Origin: Antedon mediterranea
Taxonomy: Eukaryota; Echinodermata; Crinoidea; Comatulida; Antedonidae
Length of the DNA: 64,000 bases
NCBI RefSeq assembly: GCF_964355755.1
Contig: NC_092670.1
Coordinates: 15,499,201-15,563,200 of the forward strand
Direction: 5' to 3'
Shown one piece after another: positions 26,201 through 38,851 of this stretch; within the stretch, counting starts at the first letter, position 1, and each line of letters begins with the position of its first letter. The notes under the pieces are model-generated. The model did not search any database, had not been told where the DNA came from, and was given only the letters and a program-made list of their open reading frames with translations. The translations under genes and the position numbers were made by a program.

Positions 26201-29200
26201 CTAAAATTTTTCAATTCTCAATTGCATGAGTTCAGTTGGCTTTAACATCTCATTATTATTTTTTTTTTTGTCTTTTGTGAGATTCACTCACTTTTATTTC
26301 ATTCTTTACATTTGTTACAATAATCTATATCAATTTTGTTTCAGTATAAAACTATCTCTGCAGCTTAAAGTTTTTTTTGTTTTTCTTATTTTTAGTATTT
26401 TACATATATAAAAAGTTAAAGCATTTAAAAAATAGACAAAAGTTATATAAAAATATACATCACAATAGGTTCACAATTGCCATTACAACATCACAAAATA
26501 AAATATCATTATTACTTATTAAATTAAATTATTCTTTTAAAACTTATGTATATACAGAAGTTTGTTTATAACATAGAATTGATGTTTGTCATTGTCTCTC
26601 CGTATCATTATTTGTGCACTTGTCATCATCATCATCATTATTATTTACCATCATCATACATCCTCACCACAACCCACATCATTAATCAATTAGGCCTACC
26701 TTTAACAACATCAACTGCAGCAGGAGCTTTCGACGTTTCTAAACACATTGATATATTGAATTGTAATCGTACTACTGCTTGCTTTCCATAAACGGTAAGT
26801 TTAATCTAAAAAGTAAAAGATAAAATTATTAATATTATTCAAATAGGCCTATATTATATGCGCATCAGTATGCTTTTTTCCGAGCTTCATTGGTTATTTG
26901 ACAACCGGGCCCTTAATTTATGTGCGTGGTGGTGTTGAGGCCCGGCAGTCTATCCGTACTGTAACTCTACATTGGCATTAATTATCTTTATATTAATATT
27001 TTGGTATAATTTATAATAAAAGCGAAATATTTGGTAACATTTAATTGTCGTTCAAATAAATGAGATTAAAACTGCTCAAACGAGTTTTTTTTTGTTTATT
27101 ATGTTTTTTTTTGTTTAAAAATTGAAATACACTTAGTGTATTTCAATTTTTTTATTCTTTTTCGGAGACACATATAACTCAAAAATGTGAACAAGCTTTT
27201 GTGACGTCACCAATAACGGGGTAATTTTCTTCTGAAACTCAATAGGCATGGTGACCGACTATACATTCCGCCAGACATTGGTACCGTATAGCCATTGACA
27301 TAAAGTTGGCACTGTGGATGAATGCTACTTTAGTAGGTCTACACATTTGAGGAGGATGGAGAGAGTGACTTAGGTCTACCACAGACATTGCAATAATAAA
27401 GTATAGGCTAATCCATAATAAATAAAATCGGAACTTCGAATGTAGAAAGGCCCTGCTGAAGTTTCTTCAGCAAGTTCACTTGTTTGCACAACTCTCAACT
27501 ATCTGACCTCGTTGTTATTCGGTGTTGTTTAGAAAGTAAGTATTTTTCGTGTTGTGTCTCTTTTATCGGTAGGTACAGGCCATAAAACATGAATTATTCA
27601 CTTGTCAATGATCTCATAATATTAGTCTGGGTTCCAGGCGGTGTTTTGTCTTAATATTAGTAAAAAGATAAATATTTTGGCACATATGGCGTTTCATACG
27701 TATACTACTTGATTTTATTTTCAGACAAAAATCGAAATAAAAACAAAAAAATAAAAAAACAGACAATGAATACAGACTTGGGGCAAGGACTATCGTAAGA
27801 ACTCACCAATGTTCCGTTGTGTACCTTCACGGTGCCGTCATTAAAAGTGAAGTCATGATCTTCTTTCAGAGTGTATGAATTAGTTTCGTATAAATCTATT
27901 TGTTCTCCGTCTGAAATCAGTTCAATCTACATAAATTAAGTAAAATACATTATATTATATACATTTATTAATTCCATTAAAGCATTACTATTATTAAAAC
28001 TGACCAGAGGAAAGAATATCATGACAGTTTAAAGCTTGGTTCCCACTAGCACGCAACACAAGAACGTATGTTCAACACATGCGAGTTGTCCAATCACAAC
28101 GCGATGGATCATCAAACTGTCGCTTGCCATTGGTCATCTCGCTTGCGTTGCGTCTATGTTCTTACGTTACACCATACATCACGACCCCTGTAACTAAAGT
28201 TTCAATGCAGATTGTTTTACCACCAATTATAGGCATAGGCCTACATTAGGACCTACTATTTTTACTCGGGGTACCCGAGTCTAGTACTTACTCATTTTCT
28301 CTTTCTCTTCCTCCATCTGGACACTATTGAGTAAAAAGTGCGATTTTTAAAGTACTACTCCTCCCTTATTCGTTATAGTATTGAGCTGGGATTTGGCATG
28401 AACATACTACAGGGACATGTCCTCAAAGCTATAGAGCCGGATTTTTAATTTGTTGTTAATTAATTTGTTTAATTAAGAAGCCACAATGTGTGACACACAC
28501 CACAGCGTTATGTAGTTATATGGTTATATGCGGATTCTTGGCGTAGTGGTTATCACGTTTGCTTAACACGCAGAAGGTACCTGGTTCAAGCCCGGACGAA
28601 ACCTTTTTTTTTTAATTTATGGTGAAAAGTACTGTATACGCAATATGATAATTATACAGAGTATATCTTATTTTTATTATTTTTTAAAATACTTATTTTG
28701 TGTAATCGGTAATTATCACTTGTACACATGTTTATTTTGCTTTGTGCTTATTACCATTTATTTGTAATTTAAATGGATTAAAAAACTTTCTGTAACCCAC
28801 ATTTTTAATGTAAGAGGTTTCGTAGTGTAGTGGTTGTCAAGTCTGCTTAACACGCAGAAGGTCCCGGTTCGAGCCCTGGCGAAACCTATTTTCTTTACTT
28901 TCTAACTGTATACGTCTGTATACAGCTTCTTTCGCTGTACCCCGAGTATTGCACATTCGTGCTTGTTTATGTAATCTAGGAATGCCTTGGCCTAAATGAG
29001 GCTCAAATAAACACATAAACTACATTATTTTTGTGTAGCCACAAGAAATAATGTGGTTTGATTACATTTTCTCAGATCATAATCTGAGTAAAACATCTGG
29101 AGCAGTCTCTTGTTGACCATCTAACTTTTAACATTATATGTTAAAAGGAGAATATGGAAAATTAGTGTCTATAGACACTCAATGATGACAATATATGTCA

Positions 29201-32017
29201 CGATTGATTATTATTGATTGATCATTATTTTCTAATTGTTAATAATAAACATGATAAGATTGTCTTTGCTTACCTTTAAATTAAATGTGGTGTTGTCAGT
29301 CGGCATTTCCTTAACCCTAAAGTTTAGAATACTAAAACACCCATCCATATCTATAGTATCTTCATTTGTTGTATTGTGTTTCCCTTTATTCACTCGAACC
29401 TTGATATTAGCTACGAAAATATAATCACAAAATAATATTAATGCCTACATTTTCGTCTTACAAAAATCAATATATCAAACCTAAGCTTTCTTGTCTCTAC
29501 AGACTTAACGCAAAGACATAGACGCAACGCAAGCGAGTTGACCAATGCCAAGCGATAGAATAATCCGTCGCCTTTGATTGGTTAAATTACATGGACGCAA
29601 GGACGTTTCCACAAAAATAATTTGACCAATCATTACACAATGATCATCCGAACTGTCGCTTGTGATTGGTCAACTCACTTTGCGTTGTGCCTACGTTGCT
29701 CTTCATTGCGGTGTGTGTCCATGGGCCCCAAGCTGCTCGCAGACTCTCGCTTTGACCTCTTGAGCACTGAGCACTAATTAAACATTGCATATTTAATCAG
29801 TATTTTAATTCAACTTGTACTTTTGTATTTCATTATTCTTTTTCTCGATATTATTAAAAGTCAGTGTTATTATTTTAAATAATCACTATTCTATATTATT
29901 ATTATCATTATTGTAAATTGTAGGCCTAAATAATCATATATCTTATAATTAATATTTTTTTGTAAAAATCACTGTACTGCACGTTATTATGGTTATCATT
30001 ATTATGACTAGAACAAAATGTTATGGCTGATTGAATAAAGTTCATAAGAAATAGGGAGAACTAAGCTACTGGAGCTGTAACCCATCAAGCTACTGGAGCT
30101 GTAACCCATCAAGCCACTGGAGCTACCCATCAAGCTACTGGAGCTGTAACCCATCAAGCCACTGGAGCTACCCATTAAGCTACTGGAGCTGTAATTCTTC
30201 TAACAAAAGATAGTTGTCTCTTATAAAGTCATTGAAACAAAATAAAGAACAGGGAATAAAAAAAAACGGTTTTTCTTGGAATGACATCTTCCAAGAAATA
30301 TGTAATCACAACACATGAAATAATAATTACGGATAAACTCGTGCTTTATTACACCCCGTAAAACCATACATTGCATGCGAATAAACAACGCGTGTTTTGT
30401 CGCTTAAATACGATATCCTAAATCATCTTTCTAACAGATCATTACTCATCAATAACTGTGTACTGTCTTTGTGTATAGTTTTTAACGTTGCCCACAAATA
30501 TGAATAAAACAATATGCACATCCTGAGTAAACCATGGTCCCGGATAAGAATCACTTCCAGTGTTAGGCTAATACACCGTGATTGGGCTTCCTTGCTTAAT
30601 AATATTCTGGGTGACTAAAATAAAATTGCGTAATGTTTGGCTCTCTCTTTATGATTTATATCAGATATTATATAGTGCCTAAAACAAACTATTCCTCAAT
30701 TTCTGACAGGGCATTTTGCCAGTGAATACACACCATATTATCATGCGTTTATTATTTATTAAATTAAAATATTAAATTAAATTTTATTTCACACTCAACA
30801 CACAGACCATACTAAATAATGTTTAGCGTCATTGCATCCTAGTGTGTCTGTAACTTGTATTTAATTAATCAAAAGATTTTGACCAAATAAATAAAAGATA
30901 TCTTATTTTAAAATTCAGTTTATATTTTGCGTATGCCTATTTTCCCTCAAACAAATTCAACATTTCAGTTTTTAAATGAACTGCTTTAAAGGATCTACCG
31001 CCCATCCACACACTGATGTTACGTCATGATGGACGGGACCTATTCCATGAGATCATGGAACCAAAACGAACAACAAGAACAGATTCCTCTAATGCCAAAG
31101 TTTTAAATCTGAACTTCATAATCGATGGAAACAAATTCAAACTGTTCATGTTTCTGCTGGCGAACCAAATACTGTAATAACCGATTATTAAGTAAAATAA
31201 TCGATTATTAATCAATTTCTTAGCAAAAACAGGCCCTTTTAGTAAAAAAAAACCTTGTTTGTTCGTTATCGGACTCACCTGTCCGGCAGCCCCAGACGTT
31301 GTTATGGTGCTTAAGTCTCATGCATGCATTACACATTATTTTATTCTAAATAAAAATTACAAGCTCAAGGACTGTCAACTAATACCATATTAATCCCGAA
31401 TCATCAGATTATTAATTCCAATTGGGTAGAACCTCGACCGTTGTCTAAGAAGAATTTATCAATACAAATGACTTAATTAAAACCATATAGTTTTTCTACG
31501 TTATACTTTTGCATTTTAATAATAATTGGTCCAACTTAACATAAGACCTAGTTCAAGCCGTTATAATGGAACGATTGTTCAGAGAGACGACGACCACAAC
31601 CAATGTCATAAGCATAAGCCCTTAAAACAACTTGTGTTTTTGTTTATCGACTTAAACTATCAACTTAACACGCATCCTATAGTTTTTAATGTTATCGTAC
31701 CAGTACTGTTGCAGACTAAGTGGGTGGAGATCACGACTGAAATTCGCAATGGTAAAAATGTATAGGCCTACTACTAAAGTATAGGGTTTACACAGGTGAA
31801 TAGAGGTACTTTTATCGGGAAAAAAGACGTCATAAAAAGGGACATAGAAGGCCTACTTAAGATAGCAAATATAATAATAATATATTAGATTGAAATTAAT
31901 GCAATGGCATCATGCCTCATACTTACTGGCTTTCGTGGTACCTATCATAGCAAATAGGCCTAAGAAGCACAATATAAAATTGAGTCGTATTGATAGATGA
32001 CAAAGACCCATCTTCAT
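23234..32017 (-). CDS. Unidentified single-pass membrane receptor-like protein
   Basis: Six exons on the minus strand: 32017-31927, 29410-29274, 27926-27807, 26805-26700, 25394-25313 and a last exon from 23846 or 23859 to 23234. Residues 1-30 (MKMGLCHLSIRLNFILCFLG..) are a signal peptide. About 120 extracellular residues follow, with two cysteines (DGCFSILNF and ISMCLETS) and four N-glycosylation sequons (NTT, NTT, NGT, NIS). Next comes a transmembrane helix MFMLILLLGFILALLVSI, then about 200 cytoplasmic residues with YAEL, YMSM, YMYM and YSNI motifs. The domain exons are bounded by phase 1 introns on both sides, as in shuffled extracellular modules. The first AG before the last exon (23860) gives the wrong phase after the membrane exon; the AG 13 bases on (start 23846) fits, or a small exon is missing. 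An upstream in-frame ATG (32170) exists, but only ATG 32017 yields a signal peptide at the N-terminus. I recognise no family, so receptor function is inferred from the architecture. Confidence 0.7.
27116..27152. repeat. Near-perfect 35-bp palindrome
   Basis: AAAATTGAAATACACT is followed directly by its complement AGTGTATTTCAATTTT. It lies in an intron of the receptor-like gene, inside a T-rich stretch. It could be the core of an old inverted-repeat element or form a cruciform or hairpin. Confidence 0.8.
28031..28172. mobile_element. MITE family A copy in receptor-like gene intron
   Basis: The left end AAGCTTGGTTCCCACTAGCA is well preserved and the right end has decayed (TATGTTCTTACGTTAC). 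The centre carries TCCAATCACA and CATTGGTCA. It lies about 100 bp from the exon at 27807-27926. Confidence 0.8.
28532..28603 (+). tRNA. tRNA-Val (AAC)-like, probably a pseudogene
   Basis: Full length (72 bases), with AAC at positions 34-36 in the loop TTAACAC and an anticodon stem TTTGC/GCAGA that pairs with one wobble. A-box GCGTAGTGGTTA and B-box GGTTCAAGCC are present, followed by a run of Ts. The acceptor stem has two mismatches (GGATTCT against CGAAACC) and the D and T stems one each, so it is probably decayed. It sits antisense in an intron of the receptor-like gene. Confidence 0.6.
28816..28886 (+). tRNA. tRNA-Val (AAC)-like, second copy
   Basis: The acceptor stem GGTTTCG/CGAAACC is perfect, and the anticodon stem TCTGC/GCAGA and loop TTAACAC (AAC) are perfect. 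The D loop AGTGGTT and B-box GGTTCGAGCC are in place, and TTTT lies four bases downstream. It is one base short around the variable/T arm, with a mismatch in both the D stem and the T stem. It is better preserved than the copy 212 bp upstream and may be a working gene or a recent pseudogene. Confidence 0.7.
29483..29734. mobile_element. Compound MITE family A element (two partial copies)
   Basis: The family A arm ACGCAACGCAAGCGAGTTGA and core GATTGGTTAAA are followed by a second core, TTTGACCAATCATT to GATTGGTCAACTCAC, before the right end. The 252 bp look like one element inserted into, or recombined with, another. It starts 73 bp upstream (transcript sense) of the receptor-like exon at 29274-29410. 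Confidence 0.75.
30064..30192. repeat. 24-bp tandem repeat (AGCTACTGGAGCTGTAACCC)
   Basis: About six copies of AAGCTACTGGAGCTGTAACC CATC, two of them shortened by loss of TGTA-containing bases. It lies in the first intron of the receptor-like gene (29411-31926), where I find no supported exon. Confidence 0.9.
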
Positions 32018-33081
32018 TGTAAAGCATTTAAGCACACTGATGTTCTTGTAAGTACAGTACAGTACAGTATTAATTCGTTGAATGCGTGGTCTGGTAGTAG
32101 TTTGATTAAAAAAACAAAAACAAGCAATACGGAAGTGTACGTCAACGATTGTTGTGGTATTAGAGTTCACTCAGAATGACGGAATTAATACCGGTAGGTC
32201 ACGTGATATATGAACTTGATCGATCACTTTTAATTAATATTAATCTATAAACAATCGGTCAATTATACCTGATTGTACCCGGCCTTAAATGAATGCATGT
32301 TTGGCCGTCTGCGTTTAAAAAAGTCATCTTGGAGAAAGAGAGAAGTTTTGACGATATGTATAATATTTAAAATATATATTAACTGATATCAACCTAAAGC
32401 TGTCTACACTATCAAACAAGTTTGACAAAAAAGTGTGATGTGCTCAAATAGGGTAGTGCTATGCCCATATATGGGAACATCACATTTGTCACATGTGATA
32501 GTGTAGACAGAGCTTAGGCCTCACGCTAGATGACTTTGCACAAGCTTTGTACTTTCAACACAATGTCATTGAAAAATATCGAAACTCTGGATTTTGATGG
32601 AATCAACATGTCTAGCCTAAACTCTTCACGAAACAAAACATTGTTTAGAAATGAATGTCCAGTTCGTTTAAAGCATATCCTATACTGTATTATATAACCT
32701 ACTACCTACCTAATTTAGTCCGGGTTGACTAACGCTATCAAATAAAGACGTGTAAATGAGGGGTTCTTGTTTAGATTATAATTATATAATAATATAGGCC
32801 TATTTAGTTTTGTTTTTCTTTCTGGGGCTGCAGTGACACACATCATGCACAGTCCATAGCTATAAGCAATGTTTTAATAATCAATCATTTTAAGACCATT
32901 TGTATGTTTACCTCCTCCAGATGGCATATATCACTTTTCTGTTATTGAATAATAAAGTGTATGGATTACGTAATAGTGGTGGCGCCATACCGTATTACAA
33001 TATCTGACGTGTTCGTTTGGTGTTCGTCCACTTGTTGTATCGCGTATGGTTGTACTGTTTGTCGCGCTATCTATGTCAAAC
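32018..33081. promoter_or_regulatory. Divergent intergenic region between receptor-like gene and SDF2
   Basis: The two start codons point away from each other about 1.06 kb apart, so both promoters and 5' UTRs should lie here. A family B MITE occupies 32396-32515. Otherwise the stretch is AT-rich with no motif that I can call with confidence. Confidence 0.45.
32396..32515. mobile_element. MITE family B copy
   Basis: It begins AAAGCTGTCTACACTATCAA and ends GATAGTGTAGACAGAGCTT, with a short middle containing GTGATGTGCTCAAATA. It lies in the shared upstream region of the receptor-like gene and SDF2. Confidence 0.85.
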
Positions 33082-36000
33082 ATGGCTTCTCGGTGTGGTG
33101 TTGGGTGGTTTTTAACATCAATTTTTTCAACCTTTTCTATATTATTTATATTTATTGTTCCATTTGTTCAAACAGGTAAGTCATTGTAAATATGTAGATA
33201 TTATTTTATGTAATTTCCTAAGCCTAGGCTTACTTTTAGCTACGTCCAAAGTTCAGGAAAGTGGACGGTTGTTGCACAGCAATTATATTTCCCTTTCGAC
33301 ACGAACCGGTTTGAGCCAGCCAGTTACCGCCTCATTGACCGGTTAGTTGATAGAGAAGGGCGGCTAGGCCCATTCATTCTCTAGAGCCTAGAAATAAAAT
33401 CTAGGGTTAGGCCTGTTGTATTGCTTATTTTGGTTTTCACTCTGATTTAATTTCACCATAAAATAATAAGAAAATAAGAAGCAATCTGACAGTGTTTTCT
33501 AAAATTTGATTTGAAATAGAAACAATAAAAATGATTTGATATTTTTATTTTATTGCTGAGAAATTATGTTTCTTCGATCAAAAAGTGGCAAAAAAGTGCC
33601 TGCTGTTGTAAAAGTTCACATTTATTATTCCTATTCAAGAGTATGTTTAATCTTATCTTAAGTGTTTATGTAAATACCGTTTAGATTTAATCAGGGAGTA
33701 AACTCCATGGATTTAATACTAAAAAATATAATATTTTGATAAGGACAAACATTTAATATTATAATGTATGATTTCTATTTTTCAGACTCAAGTATTACTT
33801 ATGAATATGTAACCTGTGGCTCCGTTATTAAATTAATGAATACCAGACACAATGTACGACTACACTCACATGATATTAAATATGGTTCTGGTAGTGGACA
33901 GCAGGTAATAATATTCATATTCCCAGTCATTCCTTCCCCACATGTTCTTTGTGTTGAATATATTCAAATTCACCCCATCATCATTAAATGTACTGTATAC
34001 AGTACATTGTCACATTTTATATCATGGTTTTGTTGTCAATAAATAATCAGTGTGCAAGAACTCACCTTACAGCATTTTTTTATAGAAATGATTCCATCCA
34101 TTCAAATTGAATAAATTTCTTGATTATAAGCTACATATTTGACAAAAAAAGTTTGATATGCCCAAATATGGTAGTGATATGATGTCCATATATTATATGG
34201 ACAGGCACATCACATTTCATCACATAAAGAGTAAACAGAGCTTAAACGTTGGAAGTTAACTATGTAAAATGTTTTAACTTTTCTTTGTAGTCTGTAACAG
34301 CAGTAGAAGCAACTGATGATAAAAATAGTTATTGGCAAGTGAAAGCAAAACAAGGGAAGACATGCACTAGAGGGTGAGTATGCAGCTTGCCTACTCTTGT
34401 GTTTAAGCACTGTTCACATTCTGGGGTAAAAGTACTGCCCACTCTTGTGTTTAAGCACTCACATCCTGGGGTAAAAGTACTGCTCCATGACATGTGTGTA
34501 TATTTAAGTACTGTTCCCTTGGGCATCTGGGTAAAAGCACTGCTGTTCTTGTGTATCTAAGCACTATTTGCCCTTGACTATTTAACACTGCCTTTCCATG
34601 GATAAAGGCCCTGCCATCTGGGTGTTCAGATACTGCCAATCTTAGGCGATAATTTTATTGACTAGCAACTCATGATGTTGGCCCAAGCTTAGCTTATACA
34701 TTTTCAAAGATGTGATGGGGTTATACTAGAATCAATCAATCAACAATTATGTTAATAAATAATATGACTGATTTTTTTATTTACAAATTATTAGCATTGT
34801 TTTTAATTTATTCATAGAACTCCAATTAAATGTGGTCAAACAATTCGACTATTACATGCGGACACACGCAGAAATCTACATAGTCACTTGTTTAAATCGC
34901 CACTGTCAGGGAATCAAGAAGTTAGCTGTTTTGGAGAAAATGGAGATGGAGATGACGGTACTTGTTCTATTCTTATTATTAATATAAGACAGTTGTTGTT
35001 TGTTGTTGTTTTTGTTAGTTTCCAAAAATAATACATATAATTTTCTTAATAAATCATTAAATATTTATAAATACAGTAGTATGATTTACATTCTCTTCTG
35101 TTAACACTTTCTGCTGGTGCCGAAATAAGGAGAAATTCTATGATTATATTAAACACTACATTTTAAAGTTGTTCATATGTTGAAATTATCTACTACTGCA
35201 GTTACTGCAGTAACTACATTTATCTACAGTAATGTTATAGTGCATGTGGTTATAAGGCAGTCACTTCCAGAAACAGTGATTTTACCCCAAAAATGTATTA
35301 TTGATTTTTAAAAAAATTACAGTATTGCTTAAACAGTTTCAAAATAAACAACGTGTAGTTAGGAAAGTAATGACAATGTTGACATGATCCCTATTTATTT
35401 AGAGTTCTTAGTTCCAAATTATGCCCCCTTCTACACTGTAATAAAACACATTCATAAGGCCTAAGGTTTTAACATGTTTATTGCAGGGCATGTGGAAAAA
35501 ATGAGCCCCTTAACTGAACAGGCTACCCAGCATTTTTTAAACATAATTGTTTGTGTACCAGCAACATATCAATGAATGCCATGCAAAGAGGAAATAATAT
35601 CATTATCTATATGATTACCAGCAGTTTATTATCTTTTAGGAGATTTGTGGGCAGTTACATGTTCAGGATCAAATTGGAAAAGAAATGAACAAGTTCGTTT
35701 AAAACATGTTCTGACTGAAAAGTAAGTATTTTTTTCTGAATATTAATATATATATTTATATTATATTTACTGCTGTTCTGACTGAAAATTAAGCATTTTT
35801 TCTGCATATTACAGTAATATGTACTTATATTTACTGCTGAAAATGGTACCAAAATAACATAATTTTTGTGTAATATTTTATGCAAACCAAGCCTCTTAGA
35901 AATATTCAACCAATATTAAGCTGTCTATTTGAATAGAATATTTGAAACTCTGAATGGATCAGAAACAAAAGAGTTTGGGACACATCTTAGAATTTAGGTG

Positions 36001-36421
36001 ATGACCCTATTGTTCCAAGATAGCACATATCAATAACAAAGTCTGAGTAGCACTTGGCTTGGAATCAATCAAACTTCCCCCTCCTCTTCTTCTCTCTACC
36101 CCTGTCCTCCAATCTCTACCATATCAGTAATTCTAGACCTATGGTTTTGGTAATTTTCATATGGCAAATCATCATGATAGTAATAGCTTGGATCCAACAA
36201 TATCAACATCATTATGACATTTATTTTTTCCATTATGTTTCTTTGACACAATGTAAATATTGCTTGTACTTTAAAGGTATTTAACAATAACTGGTGAGGT
36301 ATACGGTAGACCAATCCACGGCCAACGAGAGGTCAGCGCACAAGGGTCACCGAACTCAAACACGTATTGGAAAGCAATGGAAGGAGTATATATAAAACCA
36401 AATGAAGATGAAAAATTGTGA
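33082..36421 (+). CDS. sdf2: Stromal cell-derived factor 2 (MIR-domain ER protein)
   Basis: Six exons join in frame: 33082-33175, 33786-33904, 34291-34373, 34818-34957, 35640-35721 and 36277-36421 (TGA). The first exon is a signal peptide (MASRCGVGWFLTSIFSTFSI..). Three MIR repeats follow: YEYVTCGSVIKLMNTRHNVR with LHSHDIKYGSGSGQQSVTA, then CGQTIRLLHADTRRNLHSH, then WKRNEQVRLKHVLTEKYLTI with GEVYGRPIHGQREVSA. The conserved end NTYWKAMEGVYIKP is clear. SDF2 proteins work with ER Hsp40 co-chaperones in folding and O-mannosylation quality control. The C-terminus here is NEDEKL, not the HDEL/HAEL-type ER retrieval signal of relatives. ATG 33082 is in good context (AACATGG). Confidence 0.93.
34128..34244. 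mobile_element. MITE family B copy in SDF2 intron 2
   Basis: The ends are decayed (ATAAGCTACATATTTGAC and GTAAACAGAGCTT) but the core GATATGCCCAAATATGGTAG and CATCACATTTCATCACATAA is typical. It ends 46 bp before the third SDF2 exon. Confidence 0.7.
34385..34640. repeat. Degenerate repeat (CTTGTGTTTAAGCACTGTTC) in SDF2 intron 3
   Basis: Five or six irregular copies, about 55-65 bases apart, of a segment with CTCTTGTGTTTAAGCACT and CTGGGGTAAAAGTACTGC. It starts 12 bases after the splice donor of the third exon. Confidence 0.7.
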
Positions 36422-38850
36422 AAGACGGCTGGACAAGCAGACCAAGGAGATTCATCATCGAAGCACGATGAGTTGTAACACCATGTCAATTATTTATACC
36501 AATTTTTGCTATTTATGTTTGTAATACAGTTATCTCTCCTAAAATCATCACAAAAACCTAAAACTGGATTGATCAGTTTTTTGTTAAATGACCGTCTATT
36601 GTCGTGGAACAAAAGCTCACTACTTTCTATCATTCTATTAATCACAAATTACAATGTAAATAATAGGCCTGTTATCAAACATAAATTAGTCAAAATTGTC
36701 ATTTTTAATGGTAGCTTGTCCAAAAGTTTAATTTTGTCTATTTTATTTAAATCTTTATTAATATTATTTTTTGTTCTCATTATTAGAGGAACAGTAATTG
36801 TATTATTTATTTTATTCAAATATTATTTTATTATGTAACATTGAATACAAATAGAGTATAATTAAATAAATTACAATACAGTATAAGCATAAACTGGGTA
36901 AAACGAATCTATATACTGTACTACTATAAAGGCTTAATGCATATAAATCTATAGGTTAACATATGTCATTTTGCCTATTATTTTATTATTTTTACACAAT
37001 AGACTATTGTTTTTACATAAACATGTTCTTTTTAGAATTAGCTAAAGATTACTAAATGTTTGTGTTAAATATTAAAGGATCATCTAAAAAATGTTGACAT
37101 GGTCCCTAATTTCTTTTAAATCTCTAAAATATTAAACTGTGGTACTATATTGTAATAATTGTGTTTAATAATTTCTTTTTATATTTTGATATTTTATCTT
37201 ATTTTTTAACATTCCTATTGGTATCAAACCTTTAATTGTATAATGCTTTAATGTTTTGTTTACTATGTATCACATAGTTTAGCAAGTATAGAAATGCTGT
37301 AGTTAGCTGTCCTTAAAGCAGGTACCCATACATCATTACTACCCAAAATACATCATTACTACCCAAAATACATCATTACTACCCAGAATACATCATTACT
37401 ACCCAGAATACATCATTTCACTACACAGAATGCATAATTTCTACCCAGAATACATAATTTTACTACACAGAATACATCAGTTTACTACACAAAATACATA
37501 ATTTCTACCAAGAATACATCATTTTTACCAAGAATACATCATTACTACCCAAAATTCTGCAAGTCTGCAAATTATGGGTATCTGATTTTCTAAGAATTGA
37601 CAATCTGTTATTTATAGATAGAGTAATAATATTGTGATGTTTAGGTGTTACTTTACTGTCTGGCATATCAGAACGAATTATTATTTTGAGAAATCTTTAT
37701 ATTTAACTTGCATTTTTTAATGTTGACTGTTGAAGATTTTATATTTCAATTCATATATTTATGGTATCATTTTCTACTTTGCATAATGTCGTCATCTGAG
37801 GGGACATTCAAATCAATTGAGAACTTTAATTGTATGGATCAGCAACGAGACTATGTTTTTTTAATGAGTGCTCGATATGATCACGTTTTCTAATTTAGGA
37901 GAATAATGTATACTACAAACTTTCTGCAATATTTGTCCTCAAGAAACTATTCCGGTCAAAATGCACAAAACTTTCCAATAGATCCACACAATGATAAGGT
38001 TTAATGATTTTGGATAATTATAGATAATATATTAAATATTTCTTAACTTATGGGCCATTGTTTTTTGTGTTACTCTTGTAAGTTCAGAGCATAGAGGTAA
38101 AATTCAATTTATACCTCCCTGTTCAGAGTACTATGTTGTGTTTGACCACATTTTGTTGGAACGGTGTTCTTTTAAACTTGTCTAAAGAAGTGCCTAAATA
38201 ATAACAATGAAATAATAGTACAGTATTAAAATGTTCAAATTCAGTAATTGTTTTATTGCGATTTATTTTTGTGTTTTTGTATAAATTGATATTGAGGAAT
38301 ATAAAAATACTGTAGTTTCTATTTTACAACGGGACACAATATTATTAATATTAATCAGCAGTCATATTAAAGAAATTGAGGGCGCTCTTTAAAACGTGTG
38401 GAAAAAAAAGAAAAACAAACAGGAGCAGGGCTAACAACCAACAAACATTGACTTCCTACTCTTTTGCTCCTCCCCACTAGTCCAACTATAGCCTAAGCCT
38501 AGAATTTTAAAAGGTGAGATGAAGTATATATTATTAGATAGTGAATAATAGAAATAATCGCCCGTAGTTTTAAGATAGGCATACGAGCGTCCTAGGTCTA
38601 TATCCCTCTCGATTTATGTATTGCTAGGCCTACTTCTACTACTACTAGCCTAGGCTAGTATACAGTAATACTACTACTACTAGGCTAGCCTAGGGCCTAG
38701 GCACAGGCCTAGTTAGGCATAGGCCCTAGCTAGGACTAGGTCTAATAATGTTTCTTTCAAATTAGGCCTCTGCTTCTAGCACGCACTACTACTAGACTGG
38801 CCTAGGAGGCGGTAATGTCAGAAGTTTCCTTTTTTGAGTAGAGAGACTAT
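36422..38850. other. SDF2 3' flank, probable long 3' UTR and intergenic sequence
   Basis: AT-rich with no supported coding sequence. It contains a short tandem repeat (37338-37555) and, near 38600-38800, low-complexity TAGGCCTA and CTACTACTA sequence. Several AATAAA signals occur (for example near 36866), so the true mRNA end cannot be fixed. Confidence 0.5.
37338..37555. repeat. Tandem repeat (ATACATCATTACTACCCAAA)
   Basis: About ten copies of an 18-21 base unit, CATCATTACTACCCAGAATA and shorter or longer variants (CATAATTTCTACCCAGAATA, CATCAGTTTACTACACAAAA). Confidence 0.9.
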
Positions 38851-38851
38851 G

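Noticed and set aside
27116-27152. Palindrome considered as a transcription terminator or microRNA
   Set aside because: Hairpin-plus-T-run terminators are bacterial, and the stem (about 16 bp with almost no loop) is too short for a microRNA precursor; kept only as a repeat.
31024-31278. Minus-strand frame of 84 codons in the first intron of the receptor-like gene
   Set aside because: No acceptor/donor pair keeps phase with the neighbouring exons (30 codons plus one base, then two bases plus 45 codons already fit), and it has no domain-like features.
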